Positions 15,118 to 24,918 of a DNA stretch of 64,000 bases are shown here, piece after piece. The position numbers and the translations under genes are program-made. The notes beneath the pieces were generated by a model. It saw nothing but the letters and a program-made list of their open reading frames with translations. It did not search any database and was not told the origin of the DNA. Source of the DNA: Akkermansia muciniphila (lineage in GTDB: Bacteria > Verrucomicrobiota > Verrucomicrobiia > Verrucomicrobiales > Akkermansiaceae); contig CANQLV010000004.1 in the NCBI GenBank assembly GCA_947624785.1, positions 124,001 to 188,000 on the forward strand, read 5' to 3'. Position 1 is the first letter of the stretch, and the number at the start of each line of letters is the position of its first letter.

Positions 15118-17049
15118 TTACCACTGGTTGTCCAGGTTTTTGGTATCTATCTTTCCAGGCTCCTTGTTGCGCTCCTTCATGCCGCGGATGGGCTTGGGCT
15201 CCTTCTCGTGAAGATCCAGGACATCAATCACGTTCTCCCCTTTTTTCAGGAAGGGGGCCGGAACGTACAGCCTTAATTGAGGCCCCACATTCCAGTACCG
15301 CCCCACATTGACGCCGTTCACCCACACGTATCCCTTGGCATAGCGGGACATGTCCAGGAACGTGTCCTGCGGCTCTTCAATGTTCACGACGGCCCGGAAA
15401 TGCGCTCCTTCCCGTTTCCGGGAGGGGCCCTTTCCCTTGGGCGCCTGGACGATGGAGTCAGCCTTCAGGGGAAGGGCCCTCACCGTCCAGTTCTTCAACT
15501 CGCGCGTTCCCAGCTTCACAGGGCCGTGCAGCCCCTTGCGGTCGCTCTCCATGCTGATGTGGAAATTGATATGGCCCATGGCTTCCACCAGGATTTCCAG
15601 CGTTCCCGGCTTCTTGCGCTCCGGCAGCTCCACGCTCTTCTGTCCCAGGCGGCGGTCCAGCGTGCCGACCGGCTCCCCGTTCAGGTACACCTGGGCATAG
15701 TCATTGACGTTGGTGAATTCCAGCGTTTCAGGCGGTCCGGCCGGAACAGCGGTGCTGTAAACGGCGATGCCCTGGTTCTGGTTCCACTGCTCGAAATAGG
15801 GAGGCTGCGGGAACTTGGACCGGAAGGGCCTGGGCAGGTTCTCCCAAAGGCCGGCATGGACCACGGGCGTAAACTCCGGAATCTCCATGGCCGGAATGTC
15901 CGCGGGAGGTTCCGGCACGGCGGCTTCCGGAGGCAGTTTTTCCAGAATGATTTCCCTCATCCGGGTGTAATATTCATTCATCCGGCCCTGTTCGTCCACG
16001 GGAGAACCGTAATCATAACTCGTCAGGTCCGGCTGGTATTTTCCCGGCCCCCCGTTGTTGGCGCCCGCCGTGAATCCGAAGTTGGTGCCACCGTGGAAAA
16101 CAAACAGGCTGAAGGAGCGCCCCTTGTCCATAAACCAGCGGACGTGGTTGACAATGCCAGGGGTGGGGGCCCAGTTCCCCTCCCCCCAGTGCCGCAGCCA
16201 GCCCGGATACGTTTCCGAGGAAAAAACGGGAACGCCCGGATTGCACTTATTAGCCACCTCCCAGTGGCCGTCGTTCAGCCCCGGGTCCAGTCCCACGGCC
16301 ACGCCGGGAAGCACCACCCCTTTCAGGAAATGTTCCCCCGCGCCGTCGGACGTGTAAAAGGGGCCGAAGCCCTTCCTGGTCCAGAACGCTTTCAGCCACT
16401 CCATGTACTTGCGGTCCTTCCTCTGGTAGCTCCCGTATTCGTTTTCAAGCTGGGTCATCAGGATAGGGCCTCCGTTTTTGACTAAAAAGGGCTCCGCCAC
16501 ACGGGCCACGGCTTCCAGATACCGCGTCTGCGCCTTCATGAACCTGGCGTCTTCCGTAGTCCTCAATTTGGCCTTGGGGTCCTTCAGCAGATAATGGGGC
16601 AGGCCTCCCAGGTCCCATTCCCCGCAAACATAGGGGCCGGGGCGGAACAGAACCCACATGCCTTCCTCCTGGCATATCTTGAGAAACTCTCCCAAATCGC
16701 GGTTGCCCGTCTTGAAGTCAAAGCTGCCGTCCGGCTGTTCATGGTCGTTCCAGAACACGTAAAACGCGATGGTGTTCAAGCCCATGGCCCGGGCGGTCCT
16801 GATGCGGTGCCTCCAGTACTCCCTGGGGATGCGCTGGGGATGCATCTCCGCCCCGCGTATCTGGAACGGTTTTCCATTCAGCATGAACTCCTGGTTCCCT
16901 TCCCCGCCGAACTTGAACACGGCGGGGGCTTCACCGGAAGGAGCGGGCTTCTGCACATTCCGGACGGCCCCGGGACCGGCCCATGCCAATGCTCCCACTC
17001 CGGCGGCCACCAGGGCGGCAGCACAACTGAAACCATATTGCTTCATCAT
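15118..17049 (-). CDS. Secreted GH35 beta-galactosidase
   Basis: A 643-residue enzyme with a signal peptide (SCAAALVAAGVGALAWAGP) and the GH35 domain from about residue 50: RGAEMHPQRIPREYW, GPYVCGEWDLGGLP, the acid/base E204 in LENEYGSY and the nucleophile E279 in FSSETYPGW. C-terminal jelly-roll domains follow (about 430-620). It should release terminal beta-galactose, e.g. from mucin O-glycans or milk sugars, in the periplasm or outside. It is a single gene facing away from gpmA across a 200-base interval. Confidence 0.94.
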   Translation of the reverse strand: MMKQYGFSCAAALVAAGVGALAWAGPGAVRNVQKPAPSGEAPAVFKFGGEGNQEFMLNGKPFQIRGAEMHPQRIPREYWRHRIRTARAMGLNTIAFYVFWNDHEQPDGSFDFKTGNRDLGEFLKICQEEGMWVLFRPGPYVCGEWDLGGLPHYLLKDPKAKLRTTEDARFMKAQTRYLEAVARVAEPFLVKNGGPILMTQLENEYGSYQRKDRKYMEWLKAFWTRKGFGPFYTSDGAGEHFLKGVVLPGVAVGLDPGLNDGHWEVANKCNPGVPVFSSETYPGWLRHWGEGNWAPTPGIVNHVRWFMDKGRSFSLFVFHGGTNFGFTAGANNGGPGKYQPDLTSYDYGSPVDEQGRMNEYYTRMREIILEKLPPEAAVPEPPADIPAMEIPEFTPVVHAGLWENLPRPFRSKFPQPPYFEQWNQNQGIAVYSTAVPAGPPETLEFTNVNDYAQVYLNGEPVGTLDRRLGQKSVELPERKKPGTLEILVEAMGHINFHISMESDRKGLHGPVKLGTRELKNWTVRALPLKADSIVQAPKGKGPSRKREGAHFRAVVNIEEPQDTFLDMSRYAKGYVWVNGVNVGRYWNVGPQLRLYVPAPFLKKGENVIDVLDLHEKEPKPIRGMKERNKEPGKIDTKNLDNQW

Positions 17050-17249
17050 GCTGAACTGTTAATCCATTTGAAGACGGTTGCCAATCACAATTTTACCCGC
17101 CGCCGCACCTGTGAGGCGCCTTTCCCCTCCCCCGGCGGCCCGCCGGGGCCGGACGGCAGGAATTTCTCCTGCGGCGGGGAATATTATCACGTCATACGCC
17201 TCCATTCCTTTGCGCGAAAGCCGGAGGCCGCCTGTCTAAATTCAGCGAT

Positions 17250-18014
17250 ATGAAAACAATTGTTCTTCTGCGCCATGGAGAAAGCACGTGGAACCGTGAA
17301 AACAGGTTCACCGGATGGACGGATGTGGACCTGACGGAACTGGGGATAGAGGAAGCGAACCATGCGGGCGACCTGCTGAAAGACAAGGGCATGGCTTTTG
17401 ACCAAGCTTACACCTCCTACCTCAAGCGCGCCGTGAAGACGCTTAACTGCGTGCTGGACCGCCTGGAACAGGACTGGCTGCCCGTCGCCAAAAGCTGGCG
17501 GCTGAATGAAAAGCACTACGGCATGCTCCAGGGGCTGAACAAAAGTGAAACGGCCCAAAAATACGGAGACGAGCAGGTGCTGATCTGGCGGCGCAGCTAT
17601 GACGTGGCGCCCCCTCCCCTGGCGGAGGACGATCCCGCCAACCCCAAGTGGGACCCCCGCTACAAGGGGGTGCCGGATCACGAACTTCCGCGGACGGAAT
17701 CCCTGAAGGAGGCCATTGACCGCATGCTGCCCTACTGGGAGGGAACCATCCTCCCCTCCCTCCGGACATTGGACAATATCCTGATCGTGGCCCACGGCAA
17801 CACGCTGCGCGGCATGATCAAATACCTGAAAAACATCCCCAACGACCAACTTCTTTCCCTGAACCTTCCCACCGCCATTCCCTATGTGTTTGAATTTGAC
17901 GACTCCCTGAACCTGGAGAAAGACTACTTTCTGGGGGATCCGGAAGAAATCCGCAAACGCATGGAAGCCGTAGCCAGCCAGGGAAGCGCGAAGAAAAAAA
18001 CGCCGACCGCCTAA
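17250..18014 (+). CDS. gpmA: 2,3-bisphosphoglycerate-dependent phosphoglycerate mutase
   Basis: A 254-residue protein starting [15 protein letters not shown] with the phospho-acceptor H9 in [44 protein letters not shown] and [14 protein letters not shown] are diagnostic of the dPGM family of glycolysis (3-phosphoglycerate to 2-phosphoglycerate). The length is normal with a small C-terminal extension. The D-lactate dehydrogenase gene follows after 17 bases, linking two steps at the end of glycolysis and fermentation. Confidence 0.95.
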   Translation: MKTIVLLRHGESTWNRENRFTGWTDVDLTELGIEEANHAGDLLKDKGMAFDQAYTSYLKRAVKTLNCVLDRLEQDWLPVAKSWRLNEKHYGMLQGLNKSETAQKYGDEQVLIWRRSYDVAPPPLAEDDPANPKWDPRYKGVPDHELPRTESLKEAIDRMLPYWEGTILPSLRTLDNILIVAHGNTLRGMIKYLKNIPNDQLLSLNLPTAIPYVFEFDDSLNLEKDYFLGDPEEIRKRMEAVASQGSAKKKTPTA

Positions 18015-18031
18015 CCCCCATTTCCTTCCGC

Positions 18032-19054
18032 ATGACCGACCATTCCTGCCGCATTGCGTTTTTTGACGCCAAGCCCTACGACCGGGACTCCTTCAACCAG
18101 ATCAACGAGCGCGAATTCCATTACGACATCCGCTACTTCAAGGGGCACCTCACCCCGGACAGCGTGCCGCTGACCCGCGGCACGGACGTGGCGTGCATCT
18201 TCGTCAACGATACGGCAAACCGGGAAGTGATCCGGAGCCTGAAGGAAAACGGAGTCAAACTGCTGGCCCTGCGCTGCGCCGGATTCAACAACGTGGACCT
18301 GAAAGCGGCGGAAGAAGCGGACCTGCCCGTCGTCCGGGTGCCCCAATACTCCCCCTATGCGGTGGCGGAACACGCCGTGGCCCTGATGCTTTCCCTGAAC
18401 CGCAAGATACACCGCGCGTACTGGCGCACGAGGGACGGCAACTTTTCCCTGCACGGCCTGATGGGCTTTGACATGAACGGAAAAACGGCCGGCATCATCG
18501 GAACGGGGAAAATCGCCAGAATCCTCATCCGCATCCTCAAGGGCTTCGGCATGAACATCCTGGCCTATGATCCATACCCCGACCAGCGCTTTGCGGAAGA
18601 GGCCGGCATTACGTACACCACGCTGGACGACCTGTACGCCCGGTCCGACATCATTTCCCTGCACTGCCCCCTCACCCCGGAAACGGAATACCTGATCAAT
18701 GCGGATTCCATCGGCAAAATGAAGGACGGCGTGATGATCATCAACACGGGGCGCGGCAAGCTGATTAACACGGAAATGCTGATTGACGGCCTGAAATCAA
18801 AAAAGGTGGGGTCCGCCGGCCTGGACGTGTATGAAGAGGAAGGGGAATATTTTTACGAAGACAAGTCCGACCGAATCATTGACGACGATACCCTGGCGCG
18901 CCTGCTCTCCTTCAACAACGTCATCCTGACCTCCCACCAGGGCTTTTTCACGAAGGAAGCCCTGCACAACATTGCGGAAGTCACGCTGAACAACATCCGG
19001 GACTTCCTGGAAGGCAAGCCGCTGGCCAACCGCGTATCGCTCCAGTCACACTGA
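18032..19054 (+). CDS. ldhA: D-2-hydroxyacid dehydrogenase, probably D-lactate dehydrogenase
   Basis: A 340-residue NAD-dependent dehydrogenase of the D-isomer family: IAFFDAKPYDRDSFNQIN at the start, LRCAGFNNVDL, the Rossmann motif GIIGTGKIARI, INTGRGKLINT, GLDVYEEEGEYFYED and the catalytic histidine in TSHQGFFT. The GEYFYED segment is typical of LdhA-type enzymes rather than phosphoglycerate dehydrogenase. It would reduce pyruvate to D-lactate during fermentation. Cotranscription with gpmA is likely. Confidence 0.9.
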   Translation: MTDHSCRIAFFDAKPYDRDSFNQINEREFHYDIRYFKGHLTPDSVPLTRGTDVACIFVNDTANREVIRSLKENGVKLLALRCAGFNNVDLKAAEEADLPVVRVPQYSPYAVAEHAVALMLSLNRKIHRAYWRTRDGNFSLHGLMGFDMNGKTAGIIGTGKIARILIRILKGFGMNILAYDPYPDQRFAEEAGITYTTLDDLYARSDIISLHCPLTPETEYLINADSIGKMKDGVMIINTGRGKLINTEMLIDGLKSKKVGSAGLDVYEEEGEYFYEDKSDRIIDDDTLARLLSFNNVILTSHQGFFTKEALHNIAEVTLNNIRDFLEGKPLANRVSLQSH

Positions 19055-19623
19055 GCGCACCCGGACCTATTCCGTGAGGGGAATGAGCGCGGCCTCCCAT
19101 CCGTGTTTTCCCCGCAGGACTGCCCCCCAGCATCCATATGCCGGACGGCGCATGAAGTTCATGGGCCAGGCAATGCGCCCCGGCGGAGTAAGCGGAAAAG
19201 ACGCCGCCGCTTCTCCGTGCTAGCGGACAGGCACGTCACAGGAAACAGTTTCACCCCCCTGTTTCTCCACTACCCGCCGCCGGGAAAATGCTCCCTCACC
19301 GTCAAGGGAATCACCAGCGGCGCGGAAACAAAATCCATTGTGCTTGCCCACGCTCCATAGGCGCCGCCCTCTTTTTCCCAGAATCCGGTGTTTTGAAGAA
19401 AAAAGCGCGAAAGAGCGGCCTACATCATTTTTCTTTACGTCTCACGCCGTCTGTGGAAGATAGGAAACGGCTTGTCCGTCCGCCGGGCAAGCCGTCTCAG
19501 TGCAAGCCCGTACCGGGACTTTCCCTGCGGGAAACCCGTTCCGGGTTCCCGCAGCCGCGCACGCAACATACGCATCGCCCCTTTTTCTGTAAGCATAACC
19601 ACTTTTCGCCGTACTCTTATATC
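19055..19623. other. Intergenic interval with possible gene remnant and hairpin
   Basis: No intact gene is recognised over about 570 bases. A short rightward stretch ending at 19360 (LTVKGITSGAETKSIVLAHAP) looks coding in style but has no convincing start or homologue, so it may be the tail of a decayed gene. At 19467-19495 a hairpin with 8-bp arms (acggcttg/caagccgt) could end transcription from ldhA, although a T-run is missing. Confidence 0.4.
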
Positions 19624-20781
19624 ATGAGCACTCCGGCCCCTCTCTCTCCCTCCGTTCTAGCTCCCAAACCGCACTATGCCGCCCTGGACGGCCTGCGCGG
19701 CGTGGCCGCCGTCATGGTGGTCCTGTTCCACATGTTTGAAGGGAGCGCCAGGGACTTCCAATTCCACACGGACCAGATCATCAACCACGGCTATCTGTCC
19801 GTGGACTTCTTCTTCATGCTGTCCGGCTTCGTCATCGGATACGCCTATGACGACCGCTGGGGAAAGATGAGCCTGTGGAATTTCTGCAAGCGGCGGCTGG
19901 TGCGCCTTCAGCCCATGGTGGTCATAGGAATGCTGCTGGGGGGGGCCCTCTTTTACTTCCAGGGGTCTGAAATATTCCCGAACATCGCGCAGACCCCCGT
20001 ATGGAAAATGCTGCTGGTCATGACCGTGGGGTTCACGCTGCTGCCCGTCCCCGTTTCCCTGGACATCCGGGGATGGACGGAAATGCACCCGCTGAACGGT
20101 CCGGCCTGGTCCCTCTTCTTCGAATACATCGCCAACATTCTTTACGCCGTGCTCATCAGGAAATTCACCAGCCGGTGGCTGGCGGTCCTGGTCTTCCTGG
20201 CGGCCTGCGCCCTCATCCACCAGTGCTACACGCAGGGCAACAACATCGGCGGCTGGACGCTGGACGTGGAACAGTGCCGCGTGGGATTGACGCGGCTCAT
20301 GTTCCCCTTCTTCGGCGGCCTGCTCCTGTTCCGCCTGTGCAAGCCCGGCCGGGTCAGGCACGGCTTCTGGTGGTGCAGCCTGCTCCTGGTGGCAGCGCTG
20401 GCGATGCCGCACGTGGGCGGGGCGGAAAACTTCCACCTGAACGGCCTGTATGACGCCTTCTGCATCATCGTCATCTTCCCCGCGGTGGTCTTTCTGGGTG
20501 CCAGCGACATCCCCGGCGACATCTCCTCCCGGGCCAGCCGGTTCCTGGGGAACATCTCCTACCCCCTTTACATCACCCACTACCCCATCGTTTACCTGTA
20601 CCTAGCCTGGGTGCACGATGCGGAAGTGCCCTTTTCCCGCGCGCTTCCGGTGGCGGTGGGCGTCCTGTTCATCTGCATTGCCGTGGCCTACGGGTGCCTG
20701 AAGCTTTATGACGAGCCCGTGCGCGCATGGCTTTCCAAACGCGTGCTGGCGCGGCGCGCGCCGGAACAGCCCGGAGCGTAA
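19624..20781 (+). CDS. Acyltransferase 3 family membrane protein (OafA-like)
   Basis: A 385-residue multi-pass membrane protein with the acyltransferase-3 opening ALDGLRGVAAVMVVLFH (the catalytic-site histidine follows as HMFEG), FFFMLSGFVIGYAYD, and WSLFFEYIANIL later on. About ten hydrophobic helices follow. Such enzymes O-acetylate surface glycans, lipid A or exported sugars. Start 19624 (MSTPAPLSPS) is selected because the longer open frame upstream reads through sequence that looks non-coding. The MFS gene follows after 96 bases. Confidence 0.88.
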   Translation: MSTPAPLSPSVLAPKPHYAALDGLRGVAAVMVVLFHMFEGSARDFQFHTDQIINHGYLSVDFFFMLSGFVIGYAYDDRWGKMSLWNFCKRRLVRLQPMVVIGMLLGGALFYFQGSEIFPNIAQTPVWKMLLVMTVGFTLLPVPVSLDIRGWTEMHPLNGPAWSLFFEYIANILYAVLIRKFTSRWLAVLVFLAACALIHQCYTQGNNIGGWTLDVEQCRVGLTRLMFPFFGGLLLFRLCKPGRVRHGFWWCSLLLVAALAMPHVGGAENFHLNGLYDAFCIIVIFPAVVFLGASDIPGDISSRASRFLGNISYPLYITHYPIVYLYLAWVHDAEVPFSRALPVAVGVLFICIAVAYGCLKLYDEPVRAWLSKRVLARRAPEQPGA

Positions 20782-20877
20782 AACGGGGCCCCGGGCATCA
20801 CGGCGGTTCCGGGGAGCCGGGACAAACATCTGCCTTGCCCCCGGCGCGGCCCAGACGGATACTGGCGGCGGTCTTCC

Positions 20878-22287
20878 ATGGAAAAACTGCCGACATCCTC
20901 CAAAGCGTTGCGCTACCTGCCCTTTCTGGTGGCATCGGCATTCTTCATGCAGATGCTGGATGCCACCATCCTGAACACGGCCATCCCCACCATTGCCCGC
21001 AGCTTCAACAGCCACCCGCTGCAGCTCCACTCCCTGGTGACGGCCTACATGCTTACCGTCTGCGTCCTGATACCGGCCTCCGGATGGATCTCCGACAAGC
21101 TGGGTTCGCGCCGCACCTTCCTCTTCGCCATCTCCGTTTTCTCCGCGGGGTCCCTGCTCTGCGCCCTCTCCACCTCCGTCGCCATGATGACGGCCTGCCG
21201 CGTCATCCAGGGAATCGGGGGGGCCTTCCTGATGCCCGTGGGGCGCCTAGTCGTCCTCCGCTCCTATCCGCGCTCCATGTTCGTGAACGTCCTGAACATC
21301 GTGACGATTCCGGCGCTGCTGGGGCCTCTCCTGGGGCCGGTGCTGGGCGGCATCATCGTCCAGTACGCCTCCTGGCACTGGATCTTCCTGATCAACATTC
21401 CGGTGGGCATCGCGGGCCTGTGGGCCACCTGGAAGCTGATGCCGGACCTGAAAGCGGTCCGGGAACAGAAATTCGACTGGGCGGGCTTCTTCCTCTTCTC
21501 CTCCTCCGCCGTACTGGTCACCATGGGCCTCTCCACCGCGGGAGGCGCAGCCGACAAGACGCGCATGGCCCTGCTCCTGTCCGCCGGAGGCGTGTTCCAG
21601 CTCCTGTACTGGGTGCTGGCGTTCCGTTCAAAGGCGCCCATCTTCAGCCCCTCCCTGTTCCGCATCAGGAACTTCGCCATCGGCATCGCCGGAAACATCG
21701 TCTGCCGCCTGGGCGGAAGCTGCCTGCCGTACCTGATTCCGCTCTTCTTCCAGGTGGTGCTGGGTTACTCCGCCCTCCAGTCCGGCATGTCCCTGATTCC
21801 CCTGGCGCTCAGCAACCTGCTGGCAAAAACGGTCGCGCCGCGCCTGCTCGGCAAATTCGGCTACCGGAACATCATGGTCGTCAACACCTTTACCATCGGG
21901 ACGCTGCTGGCCGCCTTCTACTTCATCAGCCCCGGCACCCATGAACTCACCCTGCTGGGCATGCTCGCGCTGCTGGGCGGGGCCAATTCCATTCAATTCA
22001 CCTGCATGAACACCCTGACGCTGATTGACCTGCCCAACGCGGACGCCAGCAGCGGCAACTCCCTGCTCTCCACCATCATGCAGCTCTCCATCGCCGTCAG
22101 CATTGCCGCGGCCTCCCTGCTGCTGGACAGCTTCGGCGGCCATTCAGCCACCTCCGGAAAGGCCGTGGAAGCCGCTTTCCACGCCACCTTCGTCACCATC
22201 GGCGCCATTGCCGCGGCCAGCTCCTTCATCTTTGCCCTGGTGGACAAAAACAAGGGCATCACCCGCAGGCGGAAAAAAGCGGCCTGA
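20878..22287 (+). CDS. MFS drug/metabolite exporter, DHA2 (EmrB/QacA) type
   Basis: A 469-residue protein with about 14 membrane helices. The DHA2 motifs are clear: LDATILNTAIPTIARSF in the first helix region, SGWISDKLGSRRTFLFAI (motif A), RVIQGIGGAFLMPVGR (motif B) and GPLLGPVLGGIIVQYASWHWIFLINIPVG (motif C region). These define proton-driven drug or metabolite efflux. There is no EmrA-like adaptor gene beside it, so the substrate remains open. Confidence 0.92.
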   Translation: MEKLPTSSKALRYLPFLVASAFFMQMLDATILNTAIPTIARSFNSHPLQLHSLVTAYMLTVCVLIPASGWISDKLGSRRTFLFAISVFSAGSLLCALSTSVAMMTACRVIQGIGGAFLMPVGRLVVLRSYPRSMFVNVLNIVTIPALLGPLLGPVLGGIIVQYASWHWIFLINIPVGIAGLWATWKLMPDLKAVREQKFDWAGFFLFSSSAVLVTMGLSTAGGAADKTRMALLLSAGGVFQLLYWVLAFRSKAPIFSPSLFRIRNFAIGIAGNIVCRLGGSCLPYLIPLFFQVVLGYSALQSGMSLIPLALSNLLAKTVAPRLLGKFGYRNIMVVNTFTIGTLLAAFYFISPGTHELTLLGMLALLGGANSIQFTCMNTLTLIDLPNADASSGNSLLSTIMQLSIAVSIAAASLLLDSFGGHSATSGKAVEAAFHATFVTIGAIAAASSFIFALVDKNKGITRRRKKAA

Positions 22288-22315
22288 CGCGCGGGAACGC
22301 GGCCCCCGCCTCCGT

Positions 22316-22783
22316 TCAGGAACAGGAAACGCTGTCCCCCGTTTCAAGGGAGCAGCACTGCGCGAACTGGGCGCGGGACTCTTCCAGGGTAATCGGCTTC
22401 TTGTCCGCCCCCAGGGCCACGTAAACCAGCTCCGCCTCCGTAATCTTGGCAATATTATTGCAGAGCTTCGTCAGGCGTTCCGCGTACACCTCCACCTTCA
22501 CGGTGACGGAGGTGCGCCCCACCTTGATAATCTCCGTATAAAAGGAAACCACGTCGCCCACCAGCACGGGAGCTTCAAACGTCAGGCTGCTGACCGCACG
22601 CGTCACGATGTAGCGGCTCAACGCATAACGCATGGCCGTATTGGCTCCCGCCAGGTCCACCTGGCTCATCACCCAGCCGCCGAACACTTCCCCGCTCTGA
22701 TTGGTGTCCGCAGGCATCGGTTCCACGCGCAGGGCGGGAATGCGTCCCTCCGGAAGCTGGGTATGGTGGTATGTATTTTCCAT
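22316..22783 (-). CDS. Acyl-CoA thioesterase, hotdog fold (YciA-like)
   Basis: A 155-residue hotdog-fold protein: PADTNQSGEVFGGWVMSQVDLAGANTAMRYA carries the conserved N-x-S-G-x-x-F-G-G-W-x-x-x-x-x-D motif of the BFIT/YciA group, and SSLTFEAPVLVGDVVSFYTEI the second. It hydrolyses acyl-CoA esters in the cytoplasm. The ATG at 22783 is used; a TTG at 22795 would add four residues. Two cysteines near the C-terminus (QCCS) are unusual but not of known meaning. Confidence 0.9.
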   Translation of the reverse strand: MENTYHHTQLPEGRIPALRVEPMPADTNQSGEVFGGWVMSQVDLAGANTAMRYALSRYIVTRAVSSLTFEAPVLVGDVVSFYTEIIKVGRTSVTVKVEVYAERLTKLCNNIAKITEAELVYVALGADKKPITLEESRAQFAQCCSLETGDSVSCS

Positions 22784-22961
22784 AAATAAGAACAATTATA
22801 AATTAGCGGACTCATGCTCATCTATCCCGGCCCTCTTGTAAAGAGCAAAACACGGAAACGGAAGGCGGACAGCCCCGGAGGATTCCCCCAAGAAAGGGGA
22901 ATACGTTTTAGCAGGACAATAAAGTATTGACGATAGATGTGTTATCAGTTTAAAAGGCACC

Positions 22962-23603
22962 ATGCGGATTCCTCCTTCCCCGTCCATTGCCCTCATCTTC
23001 CTTTCCCTGCTGGCCGTGCCGGTTTCCATGGCTGATACAACAGACTCCGGAACCTCCCCTTCCATTCAAAATGAGGGAAAAGAAAAAAAGGCGCCCCAAT
23101 TCAAATTCACGCTGAAGGAATATTCCCATCCCGGCGGAGAGGTTACCTGCATGTTACGGGACAGTTCCTTTCCCTATTCCAAAGACTACGTTCTGCAGGA
23201 TTATCTGGCGGCCCTGGAGCAATTCCTGGAAGAGCAGCAGGCCAGGGGAATGCCGCTGGAAAAAATCACCTGCTTTTCCACGCCTTCCCTGGGGCGGGCA
23301 AAGGACGTTCAGGAAAAATTCAAGCAGCTGGCGAGGGAGGGAAAAAGCCGTGTCTCCAAAAAGGACGGCCATTACATGAACGTATGCGTGAGGCTGGTAC
23401 GGGAAGAAAAACTGCTCGCCCTCTACAAGGAAACCTTCAAGCGCTTCGGGCTGGAGGTGGACGACACCCTTGTTGGAGAATCCAAAATGGCAAGGGCCCC
23501 CTTGGACGTGCCGGGAAGAAAAAGCCCCGTCTATTATTTCACGGGAGGCATGGTGAACCTGAGGCTGGCTCCCCTGAAACCGCTGGAACAAAAGGCTCCA
23601 TAA
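22962..23603 (+). CDS. Exported protein of unknown function (213 aa)
   Basis: Not recognised. A signal peptide is evident (IALIFLSLLAVPVSMADT, cut about residue 25), then a K/E-rich linker and a globular region with alternating helices and strands. No catalytic motif stands out. The next gene, a DUF6582-like small protein, starts five bases after the stop codon, so the pair may be cotranscribed. Confidence 0.7.
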   Translation: MRIPPSPSIALIFLSLLAVPVSMADTTDSGTSPSIQNEGKEKKAPQFKFTLKEYSHPGGEVTCMLRDSSFPYSKDYVLQDYLAALEQFLEEQQARGMPLEKITCFSTPSLGRAKDVQEKFKQLAREGKSRVSKKDGHYMNVCVRLVREEKLLALYKETFKRFGLEVDDTLVGESKMARAPLDVPGRKSPVYYFTGGMVNLRLAPLKPLEQKAP

Positions 23604-23608
23604 TAAAA

Positions 23609-23968
23609 ATGCGCCGGAACAAGCCGCTTTTACACCGGGCGGTTGAATTTATGCGTCTTATCCCGGCCTTTTTTACAATGGCCCGCAAGGACGGTTGTCC
23701 ATTCCTTATGGACCGCGACCATGAACCCAAAATGAAAAAAGTGGACGGGGAGGAACATCCCGCTTCCGACTTCGCCTATGTGCCCGACCCGGAAAAGCCC
23801 TCCACCTGGAAACTGCCGATTTTCAACATGCACCATGTAGGGGGCGCCCTGGCCGCCATGACCAGTGACTACCGCGGCAACCCCGTGGAAATCCCGGAGG
23901 GAGACCGCCACGCCGTCATGAAAAAAATCCTGGCCCGGAAAGCGGAACTGGAACAGGAAGAAAGCTGA
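23609..23968 (+). CDS. Small DUF6582-like protein
   Basis: The core, HPASDFAYVPDPEKPSTWKLPI then FNMHHVGGALAAMTSD and the end RHAVMKKILARKAEL, matches the short DUF6582 pattern (F-A-Y-v-P-d ... W-K-L-P-i ... H-v-x-x-A-l-a), otherwise found as a tail of phage-associated or stress proteins. Three starts are possible: 23609 (119 residues), 23651 and 23678 (96 residues, MARKDGCPF). The last gives the most compact fold. The function of the family is unknown. Confidence 0.6.
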   Translation: MRRNKPLLHRAVEFMRLIPAFFTMARKDGCPFLMDRDHEPKMKKVDGEEHPASDFAYVPDPEKPSTWKLPIFNMHHVGGALAAMTSDYRGNPVEIPEGDRHAVMKKILARKAELEQEES

Positions 23969-24055
23969 CTCCGGCTTCTTGCATTCCTTTTTTCTTCCGC
24001 CTGGAAACAAGCCGGGAAAGATGGCTTTCTCCCCCGGCTCCCTTGATTCTTCGCC

Positions 24056-24085
24056 GTCCGGCAGGGTAAAACCTGCCGGACTTTT
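24056..24085 (+). terminator. Rho-independent terminator
   Basis: A perfect 10-bp stem, gtccggcagg (24056-24065) and cctgccggac (24072-24081), with a six-base loop and TTTT at once after it. It ends transcription from the 22.96-23.97 kb pair. The remaining part of the 380-base interval to the chromate transporter genes shows no gene. Confidence 0.85.
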
Positions 24086-24348
24086 CCGTTCCGCCGCCTG
24101 CTGCGCGCCGCGGGAGGCTCCGCAACTGTTCCCCCCGCTTATAAAAGCGGCAGGCCTTAATCTCTTTTCTCCCCTTTATCCGTGTAATGGCATGGCCTTC
24201 CACCGCCGCCTGTGGTAGAATCTCTGCACCCCTTATTCCGGGAAAACGGGAACGGCGCGATGTTCAGCCGCCTTTTCCCGGACAACGGCTGCCGAATTTC
24301 CCGCAAAGGCGGAATGCCCGGAACGCCATTCCTTCCTCCTTAAACGCC

Positions 24349-24918
24349 ATGACCGGAGAAAAAGTGAAAAAATGCCTCTGGCTCTTCTGGATCAACCTGT
24401 TTATCGGGGCATTCACGTTCGGGGGCGGCTATATCGTCGTACCGATGATCAACAAATACTTTGTCTGGAAAAAACGGCTGTTTTCCAAAGAGGAGCTTCT
24501 CTCCATGGCCGCCATCGCGCAATCCACGCCCGGAGCCATTGCCGTCAACCTCTCCGCGCTGGCGGGGCACCGCACCGCAGGCATGGCCGGCGTCGTCTGC
24601 AGCTGCCTGGGCGCCATCATCCCGCCGCTGGTCATACTTTCCATCATCACCGTCTGGTATGACGCCTTCAGCTCCAATACCGCCGTGGAAGCGGTCCTCC
24701 GCGGCATGCAGGCAGGCGTGGCGGCCCTCATTGTGGACATCGTCGTGGACATGTGGCAGATGATCCTGCGCAGAAAATCCGCCCTGCTGAACGCGCTGGT
24801 TCCGGGCGCGTTCCTCGCCAGCTTCACCTTTCACGCCAACGTCGCCGCCATTCTGGCCGTGTGCTGCCTCCTGAGCCTGTGGCACGTCCGGAAAACGCTG
24901 GGAAGGAGGGCCGGATGA
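24349..24918 (+). CDS. Chromate transporter family protein, subunit 1
   Basis: A 189-residue membrane protein equal to one half of ChrA: FIGAFTFGGGYIVVPMINKYFV and SMAAIAQSTPGAIAVNLSALAGHR are the signature loops (FGGG..V.PM and Q.TPGP..VN/I..). The family includes chromate efflux proteins, but in gut bacteria the real substrate is often unknown. Start 24349 is chosen by homology; the longer frame upstream is not typical. Its stop overlaps the start of the partner half as ATGA. Confidence 0.88.
   Translation: MTGEKVKKCLWLFWINLFIGAFTFGGGYIVVPMINKYFVWKKRLFSKEELLSMAAIAQSTPGAIAVNLSALAGHRTAGMAGVVCSCLGAIIPPLVILSIITVWYDAFSSNTAVEAVLRGMQAGVAALIVDIVVDMWQMILRRKSALLNALVPGAFLASFTFHANVAAILAVCCLLSLWHVRKTLGRRAG

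Noticed and set aside
15277..17253. Rightward open frames across the GH35 gene
   Set aside because: The leftward frame has both GH35 catalytic glutamates and a signal peptide; the other is non-coding in style.
19657..22143. Long open frames antisense or out of phase with the acyltransferase and MFS genes (for example 20727-21944 plus, 19657-20580 minus)
   Set aside because: They are rich in P, R, H and G with no family motifs and mirror the GC-rich codon pattern of the real genes on the other frame.
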